Shown here: positions 54,791 through 63,766 of the stretch, piece after piece
Numbering within the stretch: the first letter of the stretch is position 1
How the letters are laid out: each line of letters opens with the position of its first letter
NCBI GenBank assembly: GCA_039191605.1
Contig: JBCCXL010000004.1
Location: 248,001 to 312,000 of the forward strand
Origin: JBCCXL01 sp039191605
GTDB lineage: Bacteria; Acidobacteriota; Thermoanaerobaculia; Multivoradales; JAHZIX01
DNA length: 64,000 bases
Reading direction: 5' to 3'
The notes under the pieces: model-generated
What the model was told of the DNA's origin: nothing
The model's input: only the letters and a program-made list of their open reading frames with translations
Database searches by the model: none
Position numbers and translations under genes: made by a program

Positions 54791-55389
54791 GCCGCCACCG
54801 GATATCCTCGCTCCCTCTCCTGCTCTCCTGGGCATTGATCGTCGCCTGCGCCAGCAGCCCTCCTGCCCTGCCGGGAGATGCCTCCTTCGAGGCCGGCGAT
54901 CTCGCCGCCGCGGCATCCTCCTACCAGCGCGATCTCTGGCAAGTGGAGGACCCGGCCCTCCAGCAGCGCACCCTCTGGCGCCTGGCCCTGGCCTGCTGTT
55001 CAGAAGAAGCCTGGAACCCCGACTGCGCGCAGCACGCCCTGCGCCGACTGGTGGAAGACCACCCCCGGGGGCGCTACGCCGCCTCCGGCGCGAGTCTGCT
55101 GCAGCTCCACGAACAATGGAGCGCGGCGGCGGCGGCGGCGAAGCAAACCCGTGAAGAGCAGGAGCGCTGCCGTAGCGCGCAGGCGCATTGTGTCCAGCAC
55201 CTGGAGAGCGCTGAGGGTCAGCTACAGCTGCGCAGCAGCGCCGCGGGAGAGCGCATGGAGGCGCTGGAAGCCGCCCGCCGCAAGGAGACGGATCTGCTGC
55301 AGCAGCTGGCCGACAGCCAGCAGGAAATCCAGCGGCTGCGCCGCGAGCTGGCGCGGCTCCAGGCCATCGACCTCGCTACGTCGCCGTGA
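54787..55389 (+). CDS. coiled-coil lipoprotein, QseG-like by position
   Basis: A 200-residue lipoprotein: signal peptide with lipobox IVAC and CASSPP after it. Residues of about 35-105 are helical-repeat-like (AGDLAAAASSYQRDLWQVED). From about 110 to the end it is a long coiled coil rich in Ala, Gln, Glu and Arg. Start ATG overlaps the kinase stop (ATGA). In enterobacteria the kinase QseE/GlrK is controlled by the lipoprotein QseG encoded next to it; here the order is regulator-kinase-lipoprotein. I infer a similar role from domain make-up and context; sequence identity was not tested. Confidence 0.72.
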   Translation: MSRHRISSLPLLLSWALIVACASSPPALPGDASFEAGDLAAAASSYQRDLWQVEDPALQQRTLWRLALACCSEEAWNPDCAQHALRRLVEDHPRGRYAASGASLLQLHEQWSAAAAAAKQTREEQERCRSAQAHCVQHLESAEGQLQLRSSAAGERMEALEAARRKETDLLQQLADSQQEIQRLRRELARLQAIDLATSP

Positions 55390-55501
55390 ATCCCAGAATC
55401 TAAGAATCACCCTGAATTCCACGACCTAACGCTAGGGCTCAGGACGCGGCGAGAAGTCTCAGGACGCAGCGCAGGAGCCTGGGAGAGCGTGGCGGAGGAG
55501 C

Positions 55502-55984
55502 TTAAGCCAGCGCCCCAGCGAAGCCCAGAAGCCGGCGCTGGAGGCCGGTCTGGCCGATGTGGTACGACTCGTGGAAACAGGTGGTGGTGAGCACCCACTG
55601 CACCGACTTCTCCTCGCCGCCGAACATCGCCGGCTCCTTCAGGCGCTCCGCGGTGATCTCTCCCAGGGCCTCGGTGATCGGCTGCTGAGTGCGCTCGAAA
55701 ACGTCCAGCAGCTCCTCCAGAGTGCGAGTTTGGGTGCGATCCGGCAGCGGGCCCGTGCCCCGGCGATAGGAAGCCCAGCTCTCCGGCGCCTCGTCCGATT
55801 CCAGCCCCAGGAGGGGCAACATTCCTACCAGGCGAGTCGTCGCGAGATGGCCGACCACCCAGTTGAGGGAATTGCCCGCCGGCTCTGGCAGCACCAGGCT
55901 CTGCTCCTGACTGATGCCGTCCAGGTTCATCTTCAGCAGGTGCAGGTTCAGGCCCAGCTGTACCTGGAGAGTCTTGAGGCTCAT
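55502..55984 (-). CDS. DinB-family protein
   Basis: A 160-residue four-helix protein of the DinB/YfiT-like group. It has the expected metal-site His residues: GHLATTR near 46 and HESYHIGQTGLQRR near the C-terminus. Family members include thiol transferases and proteins of unknown role. On the same strand, about 50 bp downstream of the DUF4276-like gene, but of the high GC typical of the window, so it is probably not part of that island. Confidence 0.8.
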   Translation of the reverse strand: MSLKTLQVQLGLNLHLLKMNLDGISQEQSLVLPEPAGNSLNWVVGHLATTRLVGMLPLLGLESDEAPESWASYRRGTGPLPDRTQTRTLEELLDVFERTQQPITEALGEITAERLKEPAMFGGEEKSVQWVLTTTCFHESYHIGQTGLQRRLLGFAGALA

Positions 55985-56033
55985 GGTGTCGTTCTCCGTA
56001 TCTAGTCGGTTGGGATTCGATCCAAAGCGATCT

Positions 56034-56726
56034 TCAGGCTTCCAGAATTCGCAGATCTCGAAGTGCTGTTTTCAAATGCTCCTCCACCGCAGTAAAAGCC
56101 TGCAACTGCCGCAGGATGCTGAAGCGGGCCCGGTCCGCGATTGCCGGAAGGCGCCGCTGGATCTCACGATCAGCACGACTACGACGCCCGCCATACCTAG
56201 CAACGGCCCGCAGGATTGCCTTGGGATCCTCTACCATTTCTATTCGACGAGGAGATTTAGTCCAGAAGTCCAATCCAAAGTCGCTTGGGTCGTTTTCCAG
56301 GTTGCGGCGGAAGATGCTGCAAAGCGCATCAAAATCAGCGATCATCCACGATTCTGTTTCCCGAACTGGGATGACAGGAATGCAGCGATGACTGCCAGCG
56401 AGGCGAGACTCAGCCCGTAGAGCACGGATAGCAGGCGCTACTAGTTGATCGTATTGCTCGACGGGCTGAGAGTCTCCGTCGGCGTGGATAAAAAGAAGGT
56501 TCCACGCCTGTCTTGCCGAAAGTGCACTATCGCAAATTCTCGTCGTGCGATTGTGTCCAGCCTTCAAACTACCGTCTGGAGAGTGAAGGCTCACCACCTC
56601 CGGCCAGACCTCAACGGTCTCCCTAGCCGAACGACAAAGTTCCTCTGTCAACCGCAGCAGCAGAGTCGGTAAGAAGCGGTGGTCCGATGGGCCTTCTGCG
56701 AAGAGAGCTAGGTGGATCGAACGCAT
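56034..56726 (-). CDS. DUF4276/TOPRIM-like protein paired with AAA ATPase
   Basis: A 230-residue protein. It begins with IHLALFAEGPSDHRFLPTLL (Glu11), followed by HADGD at 81-85 (Asp83, Asp85) and RETESWMIAD (Glu123, Glu125). This Glu...DxD arrangement is the mark of a TOPRIM-type metal site, and the rest fits DUF4276. Such proteins are often nucleases. The gene starts 28 bp after the ATPase stop on the same strand. Base composition is lower in GC than the flanks. As a pair, ATPase plus TOPRIM effector recalls OLD-, PARIS- and AbiL-like defence modules; the exact type is not settled. Confidence 0.72.
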   Translation of the reverse strand: MRSIHLALFAEGPSDHRFLPTLLLRLTEELCRSARETVEVWPEVVSLHSPDGSLKAGHNRTTRICDSALSARQAWNLLFIHADGDSQPVEQYDQLVAPAIRALRAESRLAGSHRCIPVIPVRETESWMIADFDALCSIFRRNLENDPSDFGLDFWTKSPRRIEMVEDPKAILRAVARYGGRRSRADREIQRRLPAIADRARFSILRQLQAFTAVEEHLKTALRDLRILEA

Positions 56727-56754
56727 GGTTTATCTTCAGAAAACCTAAGCAATC

Positions 56755-58188
56755 TCAGATACCTGCATCGGCCGCTGCCAGAAATTGCGAGGCCTGGAGG
56801 TCGGTCATCGAACTCGGCCGCCCATCGCCATCTTCCACAGCTCCCATTCCCAGCTGAAGGGGAAACTCAAGGGGAACCATCTTGGTTCGCCCACGGCGTC
56901 CTAGAGGCGAGAGTTCCGAGGCCCCAGGAAACAAGGGCACCATCTGAGCAAAGTAGGCTCGTACCGGCGGCTTGATCTCTTCCTTGAAGAATCCGTGTAG
57001 CGCCGCGAGAACCACTGGCGAATGACTATTGAGCAGAAGTTGGGTCAAGGGTAAAGGATGAGCAGGGCGTTCTACCATCGCGGGATCGACCACCAGGTCT
57101 CTCAACAGAGGGATTAGCTCCCGTAGGCGACCGGGATGAATTCCGTTTTCGGGCTCCTCAAGACAAAGTACTCCGGAATACTCTGGGTCTCTGAGGTACG
57201 TCAGCAATGCAAGCAGACGTAGAGTTCCATCAGAAGCTAGAGCAGCAGGAACTTCTAATCCGTCCTTGAGCTGGAAGAGAACCTGGTTCTTCCTCCCGTC
57301 CTCCGCCTTCGTCACTCGCACATCGCGAACCATTGGAATGACCACAGCTAGGTCGAGACTCAGCTCTTGCAGAATTCCTTCTTGGTCATTCGTTCTGCTC
57401 TCCGTCTCGATACGGTCGAGCACCGAAGCGAGATTACTGGCATCCACCTTGAGGGCCCCGCGATCGAGTGGGTCCACCGGCTTCCGAATCTCTGCTGGGT
57501 TGATATGCAACAAGCGAAGATTTCGCAGCTCTTCTCGCAGCGCGAAGAGGTGAGCAAACTCAGTATTCTCCGCAGACGCGAGAGCCAGTACATCCCCAGC
57601 AACTCCCCGTCGCTTCCGACCCTGTTTCCCGTCTTGGCTCAGCTCAAAGGTGATGATCCCCGTCATCTCATCAGGGCCCGTCCTAAGAAACGGCACCCGG
57701 CTACGCCCATAACGAAGGTAGTCAGCGGAAAACTCCTTCGAGACACAGAAAGCCTTAGTTAATCTCTCTCTGTCTTCTGTCTTCAGAAGAGCGCGAGCCA
57801 GCTCGTGAACAACCTGAACCCGCTCCAGCCCTTGAGCATCGCTGCGTCGCCTTAACCTCACTTCGTAGCGCAATCGAGTCCATTGAAGGTCTCGTTGGTT
57901 GCCCCATGGATCCTTCACTTGTCCAGGCAATAACACCTCAACCGCAAAGGACATTTCACCGACCGCGCCACCCTCGGCATCTCGACCAAATAGCTCGTGC
58001 AGCTCCCCTCGTGACCTGGCTGCTGCTTGCTGCAGATTGCCTTCGGTCAGCGCCGATAAAAAAAGCAGCGCATCAAAGAGGTTGGATTTTCCAGCACTGT
58101 TCGAGCCGAGAATCACCGTCAACGGAGCAAGGTCTAATTCAAAGTCCTCAAAACTCTTGAATCCATTGATCTCGATGCGAGTTAGCAT
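56755..58188 (-). CDS. AAA family ATPase (AAA_21/OLD-like, no nuclease domain)
   Basis: A 477-residue ABC/SMC-like ATPase. It starts MLTRIEINGFKSFEDFEL, with Walker A GSNSAGKS (29-36), a signature-like ASDGTLRLLALL, Walker B VLCLEEPENGIHP and switch His in LLNSHSP. The long middle part (about 100-330) is unlike known domains to my eye. I start it at ATG 58188; the frame stays open upstream to 58557 but only as antisense of the hydantoinase gene. Lower GC than its neighbours. In two-gene defence systems such ATPases sense the phage and release the TOPRIM partner; this is inference here. Confidence 0.82.
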   Translation of the reverse strand: MLTRIEINGFKSFEDFELDLAPLTVILGSNSAGKSNLFDALLFLSALTEGNLQQAAARSRGELHELFGRDAEGGAVGEMSFAVEVLLPGQVKDPWGNQRDLQWTRLRYEVRLRRRSDAQGLERVQVVHELARALLKTEDRERLTKAFCVSKEFSADYLRYGRSRVPFLRTGPDEMTGIITFELSQDGKQGRKRRGVAGDVLALASAENTEFAHLFALREELRNLRLLHINPAEIRKPVDPLDRGALKVDASNLASVLDRIETESRTNDQEGILQELSLDLAVVIPMVRDVRVTKAEDGRKNQVLFQLKDGLEVPAALASDGTLRLLALLTYLRDPEYSGVLCLEEPENGIHPGRLRELIPLLRDLVVDPAMVERPAHPLPLTQLLLNSHSPVVLAALHGFFKEEIKPPVRAYFAQMVPLFPGASELSPLGRRGRTKMVPLEFPLQLGMGAVEDGDGRPSSMTDLQASQFLAAADAGI

Positions 58189-58219
58189 GCTTGTTGGAAC
58201 TCTTGATTTGGTTTGACGA

Positions 58220-58252
58220 CCTGAACTTCGCGCAGCGTATACCGAGTTCAGG
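58220..58252 (-). promoter_or_regulatory. inverted repeat over likely promoter of the ATPase-TOPRIM pair
   Basis: Perfect 8-bp arms cctgaact (58220-58227) and agttcagg (58245-58252) are 17 bp apart. A -10-like GTATAC (58237-58242) lies between the arms, 32 bp upstream of the ATPase start. The arrangement fits an operator for a dimeric repressor, which is not encoded next to it. Confidence 0.5.
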
Positions 58253-58270
58253 GTTCTAAGGAGGAGCGTA

Positions 58271-59926
58271 TCAGGTCCTTTCCGGATCCCGAGCTGGAGC
58301 GATCTCCGTCTCGGAGCCCGGGCTACCCCACCCGCCGCCGCCGGGGGTTTCCAGCACCAGTCGATCACCGGCCCGAACATCCCGCGCGTCGATCGCCTCG
58401 AGGGGTTGGGGCTCGCCCCCGCTGACCGGGACGATGACCTGCCGCCCCGGCAGACCAGCCCCGCCACCCTCCGCTCCCGGGGGCCCGGAGCGACGGTGCT
58501 GGGACAGCAGGGAGAGGGCCATCGGCTGCAGAAAGACGATCTCCCGCACCACCCCATCGCCGCCCCGATGCTGCCCCTCTCCTCCAGAGCCGCGGCGCAG
58601 AGCGAAGCGCTCCAGGCGCACCGGGTAGCGATGCTCCAGCACCTCCGGATCGGTGATGCGGGTATTGGTCATGTGGGTATGAACGCCGCTAGCTCCGGCG
58701 AAATCCGGGCCCGCGCCGGCGCCGCCACACACCGTCTCGTAATAGCCGAAGCTCTCGTTGCCGAAGAGGGTGTTGTTCATCGTTCCCTGGGAGGCCGCGG
58801 CCAGCCCGAAGGCCATCAGCAGCACCTCCACCACCCGCTGGCTGGTTTCAACGTTGCCCCCCACCACCGCCGGCGCCCGCTCCGGGGAGAGGTCGAAGGG
58901 CGGGTTCAGCAGCCCCGGCGGCAGCACCATCTCCACCGACTCCAGCAGCCCCTCGTTGAGGGGTAGCGAATCCTGGAGCAACAGGCGCAGCACGTAGAGC
59001 ACCGCGCTGGTAGTCACCGCCGGCGGCGCGTTGAGGTTGCCCCGATGCACCGGCCCGGAGCCGCTGAAGTCCACCCGCAGGCCGCTCCCCTGGCGGTGAA
59101 TGGCGACCTTCAAGGGGGTGCCGTCATCCAGGCGGGTCAAGGCCTTCCAGGGGCCCTGGGGCAGGGTGGTGAGGGCCTGGCTCAGGGCGTCCTTCGCCAG
59201 CTGGCGAAGGCCCTTCATCTGGGCGAGGACGACCGGTGCCCCGTGATCTTCCGCCAGCTGCCGCAGGGCGGCGGCCCCCCGGTGGTTGGCGGCCACGGCG
59301 GCGGCGAGGTCCGCGAGATTTTCTTCCAACGACCGGCTGGGATAAGGGCCCGACATCAGCCGCCGGCGGATTTGATCCCACCGCGGGGTGCCGCGGCGCA
59401 GCAGATAGGTGGGCGATAGCACCACCCCCTCCTCCGCCAGGCAGCTGGCGGACGGAGGCATCGAGCCGGGGCGGGCGCCGCCGATCTCCGCATGATGAGC
59501 GCGGCTGGCGACATAGCCCAGCAGCGAGCCCCGCGGTGAACTATGGGCTTCGAGCTCACAGTCTTGTTCTTCCTCGGTGGCGAATACCGGCGTGATCACC
59601 GTGACGTCCGGCAGGTGAGAGCCGCCGAAGGCCGGGTGGTTGGTGACCACCACGTCTCCCGGCTCCATCGCCAGCTCCGCCACCACCGCCCGCACGCAGA
59701 GCCCGAGGGCACCGAGATGCACCGGAATATGCGGAGCGTTGACCACCAGCCGGCCCTGCGGGTCCAGCAGGGCGCAGGAGAAGTCCAGTCGCTCCTTGAC
59801 GTTGGTGGACATCGCGGTACGCCGCAGCTGTTCCCCCATCTCTCGAGCGAGGGCAGCGAATCGCTGGGTGAAGAGCTCCAGCTGCGCCGCCGCCGCCGCC
59901 TTCGAACCCTCCGGGCGCTGCGACAT
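58271..59926 (-). CDS. hyuB: hydantoinase B / 5-oxoprolinase B-type subunit
   Basis: A 551-residue protein: MGEQLRRTAMSTNVKERLDF, FSCALLDPQGRLVVNAPHIP, HLGALGLCVRAVV, DVVVTNHPAFGGSHLPDVTV and ETVCGGAGAGPDFAGASGVH, the usual blocks of HyuB/oxoprolinase beta. The start ATG 59926 overlaps the hyuA stop by one base (TGATG). Works with HyuA in ATP-dependent opening of 5-oxoproline, hydantoins or similar lactams; substrate cannot be told. Confidence 0.92.
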   Translation of the reverse strand: MSQRPEGSKAAAAAQLELFTQRFAALAREMGEQLRRTAMSTNVKERLDFSCALLDPQGRLVVNAPHIPVHLGALGLCVRAVVAELAMEPGDVVVTNHPAFGGSHLPDVTVITPVFATEEEQDCELEAHSSPRGSLLGYVASRAHHAEIGGARPGSMPPSASCLAEEGVVLSPTYLLRRGTPRWDQIRRRLMSGPYPSRSLEENLADLAAAVAANHRGAAALRQLAEDHGAPVVLAQMKGLRQLAKDALSQALTTLPQGPWKALTRLDDGTPLKVAIHRQGSGLRVDFSGSGPVHRGNLNAPPAVTTSAVLYVLRLLLQDSLPLNEGLLESVEMVLPPGLLNPPFDLSPERAPAVVGGNVETSQRVVEVLLMAFGLAAASQGTMNNTLFGNESFGYYETVCGGAGAGPDFAGASGVHTHMTNTRITDPEVLEHRYPVRLERFALRRGSGGEGQHRGGDGVVREIVFLQPMALSLLSQHRRSGPPGAEGGGAGLPGRQVIVPVSGGEPQPLEAIDARDVRAGDRLVLETPGGGGWGSPGSETEIAPARDPERT

Positions 59927-62379
59927 CACCGCTGCTCTCCGAAGCGCTGCAGCACGAGGGCGCCGGCGGTATCCAGCGCGCCACGCCAGCCGGCCTCCAC
60001 CACCGTGGTGGAGTGACGCTCCTCCACCAGGGCCGGACCTTCGAGGCGCTCCCCCGGCAGCAAGTCCTCCCTCCGGTACACCGGCACCTGCTGCCGGGCT
60101 CCTCCCAAGAAAGCCCGGCGCCAATGCCCCGCATCGGCGGTGCTGCGGGCCGGAGTCGCAGCGAAGGGAGCGATCGAGGGGCGCTGGGAAGCCGCCACCA
60201 CCCGCAGGCTCTCGATTTCCAGCGGTCGCTCCTCGGAGCGGTAGCCGAAATTGGCCTCGTAGACCTGGTGGAAGGCCTCCCTCAACTCGATCTTCAGCTG
60301 CTCCTCTTCGGCATCGGGCCACGGCACCGTGAGCGAGCTCTCCTGACCCACCCAGCGCAGGGCGGCCTCGCGGCGGATGATCTCCACGTCCTGCGGCGCC
60401 ACCCCCTCGGCCCGCACCTGCCGAAGGGCCCGCCGCTCGAGTCGTCGCAGCCGCGCTCCCAGCCCGAGGCCATCGTCCCGAGGGTGCTCCTGCAGTTCTT
60501 CCTGGTGCCGAGGAACGCCCAGCGCCTCCAGCACCTGCTCCTCCTCCAGGGCCTCTACCCTGGCCTCCGCCAGACCGACGGCGGAGAGCAGCGCCGCCGC
60601 TTCCGGCACCAGCACCCGCTGTACGCCGAGCTGCTGCGCCACCGCACAGGCGTGTTGGGCTCCGGCGCCGCCGAAGGCGATGAGCGTATGCTCTCTCGGA
60701 TCATAGCCGCGGGCCACCGAGATCGCCCGCATCGCCCCCGCCATGCGCTCGTCGGCGATGCGCAGGAAGCTCGCCAAGACCTCGTCTGACTCCTCGTCCC
60801 CGGGGCTGGCCTGGGAGCCTAGCGCCGCGAGCAGCGAGCGCAATCGATCCCTGGCGGACTCTGGATCCAGTGGAATCTCGAAGGAGCGGGTTCCGAGACG
60901 GCCCAGCAGGAGATTCACGTCGGTGAGGGTGAGGGGGCCACCGGCGCCATAGCAGGCAGGCCCCGGCGTGGCGCCGGCGCTCTCCGGCCCCACCCGCAGC
61001 CGGTGGCCGTCGAAGGAGCAGATCGAGCCACCCCCGGCGGCGACGGTCTCCACCGCCACCGCCGGCACCAGGAGCCCCGCATCCCCCACCTCCACGCGAT
61101 GCCGTAGATCGACCTCCCCATCGACCCGGGAGACGTCGGTGGAGGTGCCCCCCATATCGAAGGTGAGTAGCGCCCCGAAGCCGCTGCGCCGCCCGGCGGC
61201 AGCAGCTCCCACCACTCCCCCCGCCGGCCCGGAGAGCAGACTATCGACGGCGCGGAACTCCTCACCGCCGACCAACCCGCCGGCGCTATTCAAGACCCGC
61301 AGCGTGCTCCCCGCCGCCAGGGGCGACGCCACTCGCCCCACGTAGCGCCGAATCACCGGCCCCAGGTAGGCCTCCGCTACCGTCGTCTGGGCTCGATCCA
61401 GCAGGCCCAATCGTGGGGTAAGAGCGCTGGAGCGCACCACGTGGCGAAATCCCAGATCTCGCAAAAAAACCTCCACATGCTCCTCGTGGCAGGAACGCCG
61501 CCAGCTGTGGGCCAGCACCACCGCCGCGCTACCCACCCCCTCCGCCAGCACCGCTTCGGCCTGCTCCCGCAGGCGCTCCACCTTTAGCGGCCGCAGCACC
61601 TCACCTCGAGCGTCTAGGCGTTCCGCCACCTCCACCACTCGCTCGAACAGGGGCTCCGGTCGGCGAATATCCAGGGCGAAGAGATCTGGCCGCTGCTGCG
61701 TTCCGATGCGCAACAGATCGGCGAAGCCCGCGGTAATGAAGAGCGCCACCCGTGCACCGTTGTGCTCCAGTAGCGCGTTGGTGCCGCGGGTAGTGGCGAT
61801 ACGCAGATCCAGCGGCGGTAGCGACGAGTCGAGGGCGGTGCCGGTGAGCAGCCGGGCCCCGAGGATCGGCGCCTCGTCCTCTCCCTGAATCTCGACTCGT
61901 TGACCCACCGCCACGGGGGGGTCCCCCGCGAACTCATCGGCCAGCACCCCAGCATCCAGCACCCCAGCATCCAGCACCCCAGCATCCAGCACCCCAGCAT
62001 CCAGCACCTCAGCGGCCAGCCGCAGGCGGGCTACCGGATGCTCGCCGCTTCCCGCTCCCGACTCTCGCCGCAGCTCCATCACGCGCCGCCGCGACCCTCT
62101 CGGAAGCACGCGACATTGAGCCCCGCTCCAGCCGTCCGCGGGTAAATCGAAGTGCAGAAAGGCACCCTCCACCCAAAGCAGGTCCGGGCTCTCAACTCGA
62201 ACGATCTCGCCCCGCACCGCACCGGTGGACAGCACCTTGGCCCGTCGCTGCCGGCCCTCGGGATCCACCCCATAGCAATCCGTGAAGGTCCCGCCGGTGT
62301 CGCAGGCGATGCGCCAGCGGCCCGGTGCGGGGGAGGAAGAGCCGGCGGAGGCGGGTGAACCCGGATCAGCGTCGATCAC
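59926..62379 (-). CDS. hyuA: hydantoinase A / 5-oxoprolinase A-type subunit
   Basis: An 817-residue ATP-binding subunit: N-terminal WRIACDTGGTFTDCYGVDP (phosphate-binding), IATTRGTNALLEHNGARVAL, FADLLRIGTQQRPDLFALDI, LLTFDMGGTSTDVSRV, GPGPACYG-type GATPGPACYG, and IAFGGAGAQHACAVA. About 150 residues separate the first two blocks, more than in the short HyuA form; the segment includes a VLDAG pentapeptide array from a 15-bp repeat. I take GTG 62379 as start, overlapping the upstream gene by 14 bp; an open frame reaches 62442. Confidence 0.9.
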   Translation of the reverse strand: MIDADPGSPASAGSSSPAPGRWRIACDTGGTFTDCYGVDPEGRQRRAKVLSTGAVRGEIVRVESPDLLWVEGAFLHFDLPADGWSGAQCRVLPRGSRRRVMELRRESGAGSGEHPVARLRLAAEVLDAGVLDAGVLDAGVLDAGVLADEFAGDPPVAVGQRVEIQGEDEAPILGARLLTGTALDSSLPPLDLRIATTRGTNALLEHNGARVALFITAGFADLLRIGTQQRPDLFALDIRRPEPLFERVVEVAERLDARGEVLRPLKVERLREQAEAVLAEGVGSAAVVLAHSWRRSCHEEHVEVFLRDLGFRHVVRSSALTPRLGLLDRAQTTVAEAYLGPVIRRYVGRVASPLAAGSTLRVLNSAGGLVGGEEFRAVDSLLSGPAGGVVGAAAAGRRSGFGALLTFDMGGTSTDVSRVDGEVDLRHRVEVGDAGLLVPAVAVETVAAGGGSICSFDGHRLRVGPESAGATPGPACYGAGGPLTLTDVNLLLGRLGTRSFEIPLDPESARDRLRSLLAALGSQASPGDEESDEVLASFLRIADERMAGAMRAISVARGYDPREHTLIAFGGAGAQHACAVAQQLGVQRVLVPEAAALLSAVGLAEARVEALEEEQVLEALGVPRHQEELQEHPRDDGLGLGARLRRLERRALRQVRAEGVAPQDVEIIRREAALRWVGQESSLTVPWPDAEEEQLKIELREAFHQVYEANFGYRSEERPLEIESLRVVAASQRPSIAPFAATPARSTADAGHWRRAFLGGARQQVPVYRREDLLPGERLEGPALVEERHSTTVVEAGWRGALDTAGALVLQRFGEQR
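61941..62015 (-). repeat. 15-bp tandem repeat coding VLDAG
   Basis: Four exact 15-bp units (ccagcaccccagcat on the plus strand) and one degenerate unit, in frame within hyuA. Confidence 0.95.
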
Positions 62380-63766
62380 GCACCCCGTCGCTATCCGGCG
62401 CCGCCGACTCCAGCTCCGAATCCAAGGCCCCGTCGGAGCCACTCTCGGGGGCGCTCCCTGGACCGTCGTTCAGTCCCTCGTCGACGCCCTCCCCTTCGGC
62501 TCCGGCCGACGGTTCCGGGAGCTCCGGCTTTGCGGGTTCGTCCACGGTGAGAAACCTCGCCATGCTCTGTTCTCGGTAACGGTCTGGATAGAGGCGCTTG
62601 TCCAGCGCCTGGACCCGCGGGTTCTCCGCGTCCTTACGCTGCGCTCGCTTCAGCCAGCGTTCCGCATCGCCGCGGTCGTTGAGGTGGTAGGCCAGAATCC
62701 CTAGAGCCGCGTAGGGCTCTGAAAAGTCGGGATAGAGGCGCAGCGCCTTGCGATAGAAGTCCTCCGCTTCCTCCACCAATCCCTGCCTCAGATTCATGTC
62801 CCCGAGATTGAGATAGTTGTAGGGATTGCGATCCCCCAGCTGCTCGATGACGGCGTCCAAATCCGCCGCTTCCGCTTCCCGCTCCTCGATGCGCAGCAGG
62901 GTGCGCAGGTTCTGATAAGCAGAGAGCTCCCGGGGATCCACCGCCAAGGCCTTGCGGTAGGCCTCTTCGGCGCTGCGATTCTCTCCCTGACGGCGCAGCG
63001 CCACGCCGTAATTCACCCACGCATCCGCCAGCTGAGGATCGAGGGTCACGGCGGTACGCAGCCATTCCACCGCCTCCGGCAGACGCCCCCGCTGCAGCTC
63101 TTCGGCGCCGCGGTTGGAGTAATACATCGACAGCGCGGTGACGTCGCCGATCCGCTCGACATAGCGATAGTCGACGTTGGGGCCCACGCTGTACTCCAAG
63201 ACCAGCGGACGGGTGGGCACGCCGTGGGCGGCGGTGACGTGCCCGGAGAGGATGATCAGATCCTTGTCGCGCTCGAAGCGCTCCGCCTGGTAGACGTCCA
63301 TGAAGTAGGCGTCGAGGCCGATTTCCCGGGCCAGGCTGACGTAGAGATGGGTGAAGGCCAGGCAATTCGCCTCACGGCTATCGAAGACCTCCTCCGCGGT
63401 GCCGGTATAGCCCGAGGCGTAGTTCACCCCCAGGAATTCCGCGCCGAGCAGATTTTCCCCTTCCTGCAGCATGGCGTCCAGCAGCGCCTCCAGGCGATCC
63501 CGAGCCTCACCGGTGATGGGTACCGCCTTGCGCACCCAGTTCTTCATCTCCGGCGTCAGCTCGTCCGGCAGAATCAGCTCCTGTGGCTCTAGCCCGGTGC
63601 GCAGAATTTCCTTCTGCAGATTCTCCCGGCGGAAATCCAGCGGCTGACGCCCGACGGAGCAGGCGGTGGTGAGGGTCACCAACAGCAGCGCGAGGGCGGT
63701 CCAGAATCCGCGGCGCGGCATCCTGATGCTGAAGGCGAGACGAAAGCGGTCAGTGGACGACATCAT
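62366..63766 (-). CDS. lipoprotein with transglutaminase-like and TPR domains
   Basis: A 466-residue lipoprotein. CTCAGGAGA precedes the paired ATG codons at 63766 and 63763; an open frame extends further upstream without need. Signal peptide ends in lipobox LTTAC. Residues of about 85-190 are transglutaminase-like: REANCLAFTHLYVSLAREIG (candidate catalytic Cys) and GHVTAAHGVP (candidate His). TPR units follow from about 215 to 400 (ADAWVNYGVALRRQGENRSA; EPYAALGILAYHLNDRGDAE). Acidic Ser/Gly-rich C-terminus. Probably a periplasmic peptidase-like or scaffold protein. First gene of the minus-strand run that includes hyuA and hyuB. Confidence 0.82.
   Translation of the reverse strand: MMSSTDRFRLAFSIRMPRRGFWTALALLLVTLTTACSVGRQPLDFRRENLQKEILRTGLEPQELILPDELTPEMKNWVRKAVPITGEARDRLEALLDAMLQEGENLLGAEFLGVNYASGYTGTAEEVFDSREANCLAFTHLYVSLAREIGLDAYFMDVYQAERFERDKDLIILSGHVTAAHGVPTRPLVLEYSVGPNVDYRYVERIGDVTALSMYYSNRGAEELQRGRLPEAVEWLRTAVTLDPQLADAWVNYGVALRRQGENRSAEEAYRKALAVDPRELSAYQNLRTLLRIEEREAEAADLDAVIEQLGDRNPYNYLNLGDMNLRQGLVEEAEDFYRKALRLYPDFSEPYAALGILAYHLNDRGDAERWLKRAQRKDAENPRVQALDKRLYPDRYREQSMARFLTVDEPAKPELPEPSAGAEGEGVDEGLNDGPGSAPESGSDGALDSELESAAPDSDGVRDRR

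Noticed and set aside
56034..58188. Gabija, or a single-gene OLD nuclease system
   Set aside because: The ATPase has no fused TOPRIM domain and there is no UvrD-like helicase next to it.
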